From positions 62,001-126,000 of the forward strand of contig CAJTLN010000004.1 of the NCBI GenBank assembly GCA_910577505.1: a DNA stretch of 64,000 bases. Reading direction: 5' to 3'. The number at the start of each line of letters is the position of its first letter. The stretch's first letter is position 1. Under the pieces are notes generated by a model. The model was not told where the DNA came from, searched no databases, and saw nothing but the letters and a program-made list of their open reading frames with translations. The position numbers and the translations under genes were made by a program. This DNA comes from an uncultured Bacilli bacterium. Lineage in GTDB: Bacteria > Bacillota_I > Bacilli_A > RF39 > UBA660. Positions 1 to 8,900 of the stretch are shown piece by piece.

Positions 1-664
1 TAATTTTATTAATATATTTATCTTTTTTTATTATAATGTTATACATATAATAAATAAAAATATAGATACAAATCATAAATGCCATATAGAAGTTAGTTAA
101 CATTACATATGCTAAAGAAAAAATATAAATATTATATCTGTTATTATTCATTAGTTCTTCTAATCCATATTGTAATATTGGAAATGTCATAAATGCATCT
201 AACCACATTATATGAATATGATAAGACAAATACCAACTGCTAAATGTATATGATAAAGAACAAATAATAGATATAAAAGAGTTATTTGTTCTTTTTTTGA
301 AGTAAAATAAAGCAATTAAAGAAGTTATAATTGTTTTTACGAATATAACAGAAAAATACATTGCAGTTGGAGAATTAAATAGAAGTGCTACCAGATTTAA
401 TGGACTTGCTAGGTAATATAAATAATTAAAAATTGTAGGATTACCCAATCCACTTAGAAAACTAAAAGATGATAATGTACCTTTTTTTATATTCATTATA
501 AAATTATATAACATTGGCTTATATTGATAATATGCATCATATTTTGCAATGTCGTACTTGCCAAACGGATAAAAATCATTTATTTTTAATGTAATTAAAA
601 ATATTCCCATAACTATTAATATTGTTATTAAATATGGAAGTATTTTTTTATATTGTCTTTTCAT
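1..664 (-). CDS. YfhO-family membrane protein, N-terminal part (cut by window edge)
   Basis: The reading frame opens at an ATG at 664 behind a GGTGAT ribosome binding site and stays open to the window edge, giving 221 visible residues without a stop. The start has one transmembrane segment followed by the sequence FYPFGKYDIAKYDAYYQYKP, which parallels the YfhO proteins at 19695 and 31178 (PFG, then a Tyr/Lys-Pro-Met motif). A later stretch with MWLDAF and then NFYMAF is also shared with them. YfhO is a multi-spanning family linked in Firmicutes to glycosylation of lipoteichoic acid; the exact substrate here is unknown. This is the third YfhO paralogue of the window. Confidence 0.85.
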   Translation of the reverse strand, partial: MKRQYKKILPYLITILIVMGIFLITLKINDFYPFGKYDIAKYDAYYQYKPMLYNFIMNIKKGTLSSFSFLSGLGNPTIFNYLYYLASPLNLVALLFNSPTAMYFSVIFVKTIITSLIALFYFKKRTNNSFISIICSLSYTFSSWYLSYHIHIMWLDAFMTFPILQYGLEELMNNNRYNIYIFSLAYVMLTNFYMAFMICIYIFIYYMYNIIIKKDKYINKI

Positions 665-719
665 TTAATATCACCTTTTTCATCAAAATCAAAATGTTAT
701 CAAGTATCTAATTTTTTCA

Positions 720-1212
720 AATAATATTGGAACTATTTACGAGATTGATAAATCAATATTCATAAAAATAAAAGTTAGTAAAAATGGATAAAGTCGCAAA
801 TATAATTATATCTTTCTTAAAACTTTTTTCACATAGCACTAAAATAATTAGCATTGTTACTGGTAAAAAAATCAACTAAAGTCTGCATAATATATCATTA
901 ATGTGTCCACCTTATAATAATTAAAAGCAATACTTATATTAAGTATGTTACACTTAAAAATATTTTTTGTGTCAACCCTATAGTCCCCGATTGGACTATA
1001 AAAAAATCTTTAAATTAAAGTAATTATGCAAAGCTTATACAATGTAACAAAAAATGGTAAATAATAATTATTATTATAGTAATTACAAATAAAATTTATA
1101 AAAAAGAAATAATGTTATTAAATTTTTTCCATGATTCTCAATTATTAAATATTTTGTCATAAAAAGAAGTCGTTATTAAGAAAAATATTAAAGTTATAGC
1201 TAGTATCTTCAT
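720..1212 (-). pseudogene. decayed membrane-protein gene remnant
   Basis: No intact gene lies between 665 and 1317. On the minus strand an ATG at 1212, with a GGGAGGTG motif 30 or so bases upstream, begins a hydrophobic peptide (MKILAITLIFFLITTSFYDK) that stops after 24 codons. Two further hydrophobic fragments follow in shifted or stop-interrupted frames, the last one near 880-760 reading LIFLPVTMLIILVLCEKSFK and then a TNFYF-like end resembling the YfhO proteins nearby. The pattern of short membrane-like pieces separated by stops suggests an eroded gene next to its intact relatives. The family assignment is a guess from short pieces. Confidence 0.4.
930..946. repeat. perfect 17-bp palindrome
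   Basis: ATACTTA-TAT-TAAGTAT is a perfect inverted repeat with a three-base centre. It lies in the region of gene decay, 30 bases from a second inverted repeat at 980-999. It could be an old operator; nothing nearby shows what would bind it. Confidence 0.4.
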
Positions 1213-1317
1213 ATTCTTTTATTAAAAACTACTTAACCGCACCTCCCTAAGACTATCTATATTTAGTATATCATGAAATATCTTCAACTCAAAAGAAAAA
1301 GCAGATAATTTTCTTAA

Positions 1318-2106
1318 TTATCCACCTAACATGTTCATGATTTGAATTACTAAAAGAATCATAACGCCAATACCTGTAGATACCAGCATACTCATTGTTT
1401 TACTTTCCATTTTATCAAGACGTTCCTTATAACGATTATCTCTTGCTTTTTGTTGTAGATTAGATATTGTCTTTGAGAAAGTTATCAATTGTTCTTGCTT
1501 TCTTTCTTGACGTCCTAAACTCAAACGATAAAGAAGCCTCATCATACGCATTGAATCTCTAACGGGATAAGTTTGTGCAAATTCCATATATGGTGTAACA
1601 GTAGAATCACCAGCATTAATCTTATTAATCATATCAATTAATCCATCTCTAAATATTTCAGGAGCATCAGGTATTGACTTACCTATTGCAACTGGAACAG
1701 TATAGTGCTGAATCAAAATTTCCAATCCCTTTAAATAATAAGGCAACATTGAATCAATTAATAATAAGTTTCTCTTATAATATTTTTTCAAACTATTATA
1801 ATCCATTTTAAATGCAACATAACCAGCTGCAAAAGCTAATACTATTTTAACAGCTGATAAACTTGATAACATTATAAATATTAATAAAACTATAATAATT
1901 AATGCATTTTTTATTCTTTTTTGATAAAGAACATCAGCATCAAGACCATCACCATATTTAGCTCTAACAAGGAAATCATAATCTTCTTCCTTAAGCTTCA
2001 TAAACAAATCTTGGTTATCTTGAATAAATTTATTAGGTTTAATATAACCATTAACAGTAAGTACAACAAATGCTACTATACCAATTGTAAGGATCTCAAA
2101 ATACAT
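1318..2106 (-). CDS. TadC-like type II secretion F-domain membrane protein
   Basis: A 262-aa integral membrane protein with transmembrane segments at the N-terminus, around residues 68-100 and at the C-terminus (about 240-260). Its size, topology and place directly after a TadB-like gene match TadC, the second inner-membrane platform protein of the tight-adherence (Tad) pilus system. It would sit in the membrane and transmit motion from the CpaF ATPase to pilin assembly. The start codon lies two bases after the stop of the TadB-like gene, with a GGGGGT ribosome binding site, so the two are translated together. The sequence is divergent and the family call rests partly on context. Confidence 0.7.
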   Translation of the reverse strand: MYFEILTIGIVAFVVLTVNGYIKPNKFIQDNQDLFMKLKEEDYDFLVRAKYGDGLDADVLYQKRIKNALIIIVLLIFIMLSSLSAVKIVLAFAAGYVAFKMDYNSLKKYYKRNLLLIDSMLPYYLKGLEILIQHYTVPVAIGKSIPDAPEIFRDGLIDMINKINAGDSTVTPYMEFAQTYPVRDSMRMMRLLYRLSLGRQERKQEQLITFSKTISNLQQKARDNRYKERLDKMESKTMSMLVSTGIGVMILLVIQIMNMLGG

Positions 2107-2108
2107 AT

Positions 2109-3002
2109 CTATTCAACCCCCACATCTTCATTATAATACTTTTCACCAGATACTAAGAAATAACATAATATTATAATTATTGCATGTAGAATAATTTTTA
2201 CATAAAATTTTTCTAACATCTGTAGATACTCTGTTCTACCAAATAACAACTGCATAACTAATACCAGTAAGAAACATGCACAACCGAATGTTAAGAACTT
2301 CTTATGGAAGACTTGTCTATCCATTCTATCTCTATATACACCTTCTACTAAGGCATCTATATCAAGTGACATAAGTTCCAAAGCCTCACCAGAATCCCTA
2401 GCACCTTCTTTAGTTATCTGTAAAAATAACTGATGCATATTCTTAACCATATAATATGGATAAGCTGAATTAAAAAATTCAATAGATTCATCAATCGTAC
2501 CATTTTCATAAGACATTTGTATCATTCTTTTTACATCTCTTAATACTGGATCTTGTAATATACCAGAATCTCTAACACCTTCTAATGATTTAACGAAACT
2601 CTGTGTAGTATTAAATTCCATAATAACGTTTGTTGTATAAACTTGTATTTGTTCAAATATATATTCACTATATAATCTTTGTGTTCTTAAATAACTTAAA
2701 TAAGGAACAAAACATATAGCTATAGCAGTATAAATACAAGTTACTAAAACACTATAGAAATAAAGAAAACTAATACCTGCAGCAGCTCCACCTATAAGTA
2801 GAACTTGAGTCAAGTATTGTCTAGGAGTATATTCATATCCTAACTCTTTAGTTTTCTCTTTAACCTCTCTATAACTATAAGGTGCATATGTATTATATAC
2901 TCCTGAAACAGTATCTGCAAAAAATTTGTAGACATTGTCTCCAGTATTATAACGATAAGCTAATACGAATATAGCAATTGCTAACCAAATAATTAACTCC
3001 AT
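2109..3002 (-). CDS. TadB-like type II secretion F-domain membrane protein
   Basis: A 297-aa membrane protein with an N-terminal transmembrane helix, a helix pair near residues 68-102, a long cytoplasmic helical region and two C-terminal helices. This is the layout of TadB/GspF-type platform proteins. The cytoplasmic part contains a Tyr/Asn-rich core (YENGTIDESIEFF) and an acidic SLDIDALVEGVYRDRMDRQ segment typical of F domains. It lies between the ATPase gene (15-base gap) and the TadC-like gene (2-base gap), the normal Tad order, and probably forms the platform with TadC. Confidence 0.75.
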   Translation of the reverse strand: MELIIWLAIAIFVLAYRYNTGDNVYKFFADTVSGVYNTYAPYSYREVKEKTKELGYEYTPRQYLTQVLLIGGAAAGISFLYFYSVLVTCIYTAIAICFVPYLSYLRTQRLYSEYIFEQIQVYTTNVIMEFNTTQSFVKSLEGVRDSGILQDPVLRDVKRMIQMSYENGTIDESIEFFNSAYPYYMVKNMHQLFLQITKEGARDSGEALELMSLDIDALVEGVYRDRMDRQVFHKKFLTFGCACFLLVLVMQLLFGRTEYLQMLEKFYVKIILHAIIIILCYFLVSGEKYYNEDVGVE

Positions 3003-3017
3003 AAAATCACCTTCTTA

Positions 3018-4535
3018 TTATAATACATCATTTGTAACAACAACTTGTTGTGGTTGAACTGGTTGTTGTGTAACACCACCAGAATTAGGTACACCAACAG
3101 TCGGAAATGGACTAGGAGCAGCTTGTACAGCTGGACGGCTAACAGGAGCTACTGGTTGTTGCACTTGAGATACAACAGGTGTAACTGATTGCTGCACTGG
3201 TGTTGATTGCTGAACAACCTGCTGTACAGGCTGTTGTACTTGTACAGGCTGCGGAGCAGCTTGAACTGGTGCTTGTTGAACTGCAGAAGTTGCAGTTTGC
3301 TGAGGAGTCGCTTGAGCTTGTACAGAATCTTTTTTAGCTTCTGTTGTTTCACTTAAAGAATCCTTATTCATAGCAGCATTTAAAGCTTCAGAATTAGTTT
3401 CCTTTAATGCAAAATTATCTTCAGCTGATCCATGTCTATAATTTGACAAATCTTCTTTTGTATCAGCATCACCAATTCCAAAAATATCATCATTTTCAAA
3501 ATAAACATTACCAATTGCCAAATAATCAATTAATTTCTTAGTTGGATTCTTCAAAGTAACTTTACCATCTAAAGTCTTTGAATACAAAGTATTTGATAAA
3601 GGTCTATTTGTTTCATCATCAACATAAAATTCACAAATTTCCATAATTTCACGTTGAAATCTTCCAAGTGCCTTTGAATAATAACCTTTAACATAAATAC
3701 CAATTTGAATATATCTATGTATTGAAGACAAATACTGTTCAATATCTTGACTACCTTCTAGTAAGGCATACATACGCATTGGTATACTTGACGCTTTATC
3801 AGCGTGGATTGTAGATATAACGTGGTGACCAGAAGAAATAGAGTTACGAACTGCCATAACAGCTTCTGCTGAACGAACCTCGGCAAGTAATATCCAAATA
3901 GGGTTCTGTCTCATGCAGGCTACCAACGCTTCAGTATATGAAGCAATATTATTAGTTTTCATAGCAACTATATCTCTATGTGGGAAAATCTTATCTAAGT
4001 GAAGCTCTAATGTATCCTCAATAGAAATGATTTTTTCATCCTCTTTAGCATTACTAGCTAAATATTTAACAAGTTCTGTTTTACCAGAACCAGTTTCTCC
4101 AGCTACCATTATATTACAATGTCCCCAAACACATTTAATTAAGAAATCATGCATTTGATCAGTAATATATTGTTCATTTAATAATTTATCTTTATTTAAT
4201 CTTATTTTTGCTGGTGTTTTACGTATCAAGCACGCGATTCCATTAGTAGCAATGGAATCGTGTACAAAGTTCATACGTAATTCAGCACTTTCGGAGTCAA
4301 GAAATGGATGAGCCATATTGAATGTTCTACCCATTACGTTTGCACATTGAAAGGCTAACTTCTCCATAAAAGGATTATTTATATCAGGTCTTTCAACCTG
4401 ATATACACCTTTAGACAATGTTTTTAACCAAACCTGACCACCATTACTATAAGAAATATCGGTTACATCATCATCTTCTAAGAATTCTGACAATGGGCCA
4501 AAGTCCATTTGGGAGAATATATTCTTCTCATCCAT
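3018..4535 (-). CDS. CpaF/TadA-type secretion ATPase with a Pro/Gln/Val-rich tail
   Basis: A 505-aa cytoplasmic ATPase of the VirB11/CpaF family that powers Tad pilus assembly. Walker A is GETGSGKT at residues 146-153, an Asp box SIEDTLEL follows at 171-178, the Walker B region reads ILLAEVRSAEA at 215-225, and the His box STIHAD is at 241-246. Most relatives have GEVR where this one has AEVR, but the catalytic Glu is kept. From about residue 400 the protein carries an unusual tail of roughly 100 residues made mostly of Pro, Gln, Val and Ala, absent from typical CpaF proteins. Its start has a GAGGGTG ribosome binding site. Confidence 0.9.
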   Translation of the reverse strand: MDEKNIFSQMDFGPLSEFLEDDDVTDISYSNGGQVWLKTLSKGVYQVERPDINNPFMEKLAFQCANVMGRTFNMAHPFLDSESAELRMNFVHDSIATNGIACLIRKTPAKIRLNKDKLLNEQYITDQMHDFLIKCVWGHCNIMVAGETGSGKTELVKYLASNAKEDEKIISIEDTLELHLDKIFPHRDIVAMKTNNIASYTEALVACMRQNPIWILLAEVRSAEAVMAVRNSISSGHHVISTIHADKASSIPMRMYALLEGSQDIEQYLSSIHRYIQIGIYVKGYYSKALGRFQREIMEICEFYVDDETNRPLSNTLYSKTLDGKVTLKNPTKKLIDYLAIGNVYFENDDIFGIGDADTKEDLSNYRHGSAEDNFALKETNSEALNAAMNKDSLSETTEAKKDSVQAQATPQQTATSAVQQAPVQAAPQPVQVQQPVQQVVQQSTPVQQSVTPVVSQVQQPVAPVSRPAVQAAPSPFPTVGVPNSGGVTQQPVQPQQVVVTNDVL

Positions 4536-4567
4536 AACAACACCCTCTTTTTTATTCTAAAATACTA

Positions 4568-5374
4568 TTAACCACAAACAGTTAAATCAGTACACTCATT
4601 TTGTAGAATGTGAGTTTGATTAATAATCATAGCTTGTAGTTCATCACTTGTTAATTCAGTTGCTTGTGCATTTGTTGAATAAGAATTATTTCTTGGAATA
4701 GGCTCCAATATTATTCCTAATTTCTCTGCTTTTTTTAATAAAAGGAATAAGTTTTCAGGAACTGCGAACAATAAGTGAGCAGTTTCAGTAGGATTATCCT
4801 TATCAGCAAAAACATTTTTACCACTACCATCTTTAACAGCTAAAACTTGTATACTCTTTATAAAACGTCCATAAACAAGTTTACCTTCATCTTCTTCAGC
4901 ATTAGTTGACATATAAATATCTATACTATCGCCTGGAAATATTGAATTACCATAAGCACTTGATAAAGTAACTTGCATGTCATAAATAGTATAACCATCT
5001 TGAATACCAGAGAAAATAGAATCTGGCATTTCCTCTTCTGTCATTAAATTTGAATCATAGAAGAAACTATTTTGAGGTATTTTACCATCATAAGCAACTA
5101 ACATTCCAACAATTTGACTAGTATTTGTTAAAAGATTAGTCATATTTGAAATCATATCTTTTGGAACACTAGCATATTTTATATCATTTTCAGTAATCTT
5201 AGTACCAGACATTAATTGATTAGCTGCATACGGAATTTTTACTGGTTGAACAGATTTAGTAACACGCCAGTTATATCCTAAGTATAAAACTACAATACCA
5301 ATTAATACACCTAATATAGTAATAGTATTCTTATTACTTAAAAACTTTTTAAACGGTACAAGTAAATTTCCCAT
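4568..5374 (-). CDS. CpaB/RcpC-like SAF-domain pilus assembly protein
   Basis: A 268-aa protein with a single N-terminal membrane anchor (about residues 17-33) followed by an extracytoplasmic SAF-like domain. The segment IPYAANQLMSGTKITENDIK is typical of CpaB/RcpC, where the SAF domain is thought to bind polysaccharide or peptidoglycan at the export site. The second half contains the GYTIYDMQVTLSSAYGNSIF and GDSIDIYMS elements of the same family. It lies between the TadE-like gene and the ATPase gene in the Tad operon. The final CTDLTVCG end has two cysteines that may form a disulfide outside the cell. Confidence 0.8.
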   Translation of the reverse strand: MGNLLVPFKKFLSNKNTITILGVLIGIVVLYLGYNWRVTKSVQPVKIPYAANQLMSGTKITENDIKYASVPKDMISNMTNLLTNTSQIVGMLVAYDGKIPQNSFFYDSNLMTEEEMPDSIFSGIQDGYTIYDMQVTLSSAYGNSIFPGDSIDIYMSTNAEEDEGKLVYGRFIKSIQVLAVKDGSGKNVFADKDNPTETAHLLFAVPENLFLLLKKAEKLGIILEPIPRNNSYSTNAQATELTSDELQAMIINQTHILQNECTDLTVCG

Positions 5375-5392
5375 TTTTATTCCTTCCTTCTA

Positions 5393-5902
5393 TTATTGAT
5401 AATACTCACAAGCTGTAACTAAACTTGGATCATCGGTACAAGTATATTCATCACTACATGTTCTACCGCTTCCGTTGAATTCTAACAATAAATCAATAGA
5501 ATTAACAACATCTAGATTTGTAATTCCATCATTTGTTCCTTCAGTATTAGCTGCATCTCTACCAACTACAAAACCTGCAGTTGTTGTAGAAATTTTTATA
5601 CTAACTTTAGGAGGAGACTCATATAAATCAAAAAATTGTACATTATATGTATCAGTTATTCCAACTGTTTCAGCGAATCTTCTTAGGAAGTTTTCAACGA
5701 AAACTTCCTTTAAGATTCTAACTTGTCTTGTTTGAGAATAGTACGCATAATCAATTGAATCATACATTGCACTATTAGCAACTTCTTTTAATTGATAGTA
5801 ATCTTGTGTATTAGTAGTAGTTGCATCATTAGCAAGTAACATAACAACTACAACAAATATACCAAGTAATACTAACCAATAACCCCAATAGGACTCTTTC
5901 AT
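5393..5902 (-). CDS. TadE-like membrane-anchored protein
   Basis: A 169-aa protein with one N-terminal hydrophobic helix (residues 8-25) and an extracytoplasmic domain rich in Thr, Asp and Tyr. Four Cys residues close to the C-terminus (CSDEYTC, then C-x-x-x-x-x-x-x-x-x-C spacing) suggest disulfides. The layout fits TadE/TadF minor pilins: short cytoplasmic lead, one helix, small globular domain. No classical prepilin-peptidase site is obvious before the helix. It sits in the Tad operon with an AAGGAGTGA ribosome binding site. It could instead be the major pilus subunit, as no separate Flp pilin is visible nearby. Confidence 0.5.
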   Translation of the reverse strand: MKESYWGYWLVLLGIFVVVVMLLANDATTTNTQDYYQLKEVANSAMYDSIDYAYYSQTRQVRILKEVFVENFLRRFAETVGITDTYNVQFFDLYESPPKVSIKISTTTAGFVVGRDAANTEGTNDGITNLDVVNSIDLLLEFNGSGRTCSDEYTCTDDPSLVTACEYYQ

Positions 5903-5918
5903 ATAATTTCACTCCTTC

Positions 5919-8900
5919 CTATTTAAATGCTAATCTAAAGTATTCACCATTAGATTCAGAAATATAATCAATCCAACGACAACCACTCTTAACTTTATTA
6001 GTAATTTCATTTGATATTGTTTTACCATCAGTTCCTGATGTAACATAAATCTCACATACTTGATCGTTTCCATTCTTTGCAAGAGTACCATCATAAACAG
6101 CATTCAAGTCATACATAAATTCCTCTAAGAATTCACTACCATAGTGACGGAAATTAACAATTCCATTATTCATTCTATAATCACTTGCAGTTGTTCCCCA
6201 ATCACAACTAGTTGGACTTGAACAAGAAGTAAGAGGTGCTATAGCAAATCTTCCATAAACTTTTAGCTTATTAAAGTCAACATCATAACCATTACTTGCA
6301 TTATAATCTCTAATTGCAGATAGTGATGCAGGAGTTAAGTAATATGAATATTCAGGAGTCTCAGAATAAGCATTCTCTCCCTTGGCTTCAATTGCATCTA
6401 AAGCAACATCACCTTTATTTGTCATATGTGTTACTCCACCATAGAAGAATGGTGAACTATCACTCCAGTTAACAGGAGTTTCTCTACTAGAACTACCATA
6501 TTTACTTGCAACATCATTTAGACTAAATGTTGATGAAGCAATATTTAAAATTCCATCTTTATTATTAACATCATCAGGATTATCTATTTGGTGGTAAGGA
6601 CCTGTTGGTTCAGTATATGGATAATCTTTTGTAACGTCATCAGAACCTTCAACATAAGTTCTTACTTCAGATCCACAACATAAACAAACTTCTTCAAATA
6701 CTTCATAGAAACAAGCTCTTGTATTTAAGCGAATAATTGAATTTGTATCACCCATTATTCTACCAAGCTTACCATCACTATAAGAACCAATATCTTTAAA
6801 ACTATATCTATATTGATATAAATTTCTAGGAGTGTCTAAACTAATTGGGAAGACATTCTTTTCTCCCATTATAGACCATAAATAAGAACCTTCTTCTTGA
6901 GAAACATTATAATTATTACCTGGACGAGCATTAGCATTTCCTATAGCTCCTCTTAAATCATCACCATGTTCTTTAATATCATTTCCTCTTTGATACCAGT
7001 TTCCTTTATTTCTGTAGAAACTACTATTAGAAATTTCTGATTTAATATAATGAGTATTAACATATCTAACATTTACTTGATAGCATGATCCTCCAACCCA
7101 TGTTACATCATCACTTGTTACAGGTTGAACAGGAGTTGTTAATTCATAACCATTATTATTATTTGTTCCGCCAGGAGTCATACCACTCTTTCCACCTAAA
7201 TTAGAAGCTTCTAATCCACTATGTTCACCAATAGTACATAATGTTATTACCTTAGTACGCTCTAAATCTTCAATAGAATCAGTAGCCTTTTTTTCAACTT
7301 CAGTTGAATCTTCATAATTTTTCCATGCATCTAAAGTTGCTGACTCAGTCCAAGCACTATCAGGATTGTAATATTTTGTATTAATATAATTTCTAGATAA
7401 TTTTACATCAGGATATTCATAAAGATTACCATATTTGTCATAAGCTTTAATTTGAGCTTCTTCTTGTTTATCTGTAGCACCAACAAAGCTTTCACCTAAA
7501 ACTTCGTCATTCTTTATCATATCTTCAACTAAAATATTATCGTCTTTTAAAATTGTCATAAATGCTTCTTCATCATAATTATATGATCCAACAGGCTTAA
7601 ACGCCGTATTAATTTTTACATAACTACGATTTTCACCTAAAATTGTTCTATTAGCAGGAACTTTTGTAGTTGCATAATTAAGCGTAGTCTTATTTCCATC
7701 TGCATCGATAGAATCATATGTTCTACCATCATCAGAAGTATTATACAATGAGAAATGTTGACAATCATACATATTTGCTGAAAGTTCATAAACAGTATTT
7801 ACAGCGTTAGTTAATCCAGATTGATATTCTACAGCTCTATCTTCAGCGTGATCAAGAACTTTTAAAGATAAGTGTTCAAAAACATCATCTTCATTAGTAA
7901 GAGCACTTGCACCTAAATCACAAGTAGAACTGCTTGCGTCTGTACTATTACATTTACAGAAAGTTTCAGAATCACCATCGTCATTAGTAACAGTATTAAC
8001 TTTATCATTACAGAATAATTTCATATCATCCTCAGATGCAGCCAAATCACCAGATATTCCAGAATCAGAAACAGGGAAAGTACCATTTGTTACATATTTA
8101 CATGTTAATGTTGCAATACCATCCGGTTCTTTATTTTCTGCAATTGTACATTCAATATAATCACTTCTTCTATAATTATTAAAAGAATTAGCTTTTGAAG
8201 TGGTTTGAGTCATATAAGAACCAGAACCAAACTTTTTATTTTCAGAATCACCATGAGTCCATTCATAAAGATAATCATCGTCATTAAATTCAGAACCAAA
8301 TACATCATTATTAGTAGATAAAGTGTGTTTCATAGTTTGACCATATGTATCACAATCTAAATCAAAATATTCTCTACATTGATTTTCATCTTCATCCCAT
8401 GTACCATGTTCACAAGTTGGAGTACCAGAACCACCTGATCCTGATGAACCAGCTTCAGATACAGCATAACATTGTTTAGAATCATCGGCATCATCAAAGA
8501 AAATATCATCATCTGATGCATAATCAGGTTTCCCTGCCGAATTTTCACATTTCTTATATTTAACACATTTAGTACCAGTAGATGCAATGGCATCTGCTAA
8601 ATTCTTATTAGAATCACCATCTGCTTGTCTTTTAATATCAGTATATTGCCTTGAATAGTAATTATAATTATTATAATTTTTAATCGCTGTTTCAGATTGT
8701 TTTGTCAAATCATTCATATACTTATCATAATCAATAAATGAAGTAAAGCATGTACGAGATCCACCGATGAATATATCATCTTCAATAGCAAACCATGTTC
8801 CAGCCGCATGAGCTCTATTTCCAACATAATTTCCAAAACTATCCATTGTAATAATCCAGTCTTCTTTACATGTTACAGCACAATAAGTATTACCATTATA

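Noticed and set aside
976..1005. Hairpin ATAGTCC...GGACTAT as a transcription terminator
   Set aside because: It is followed by an A run on the plus strand and has no T run after it on the minus strand.
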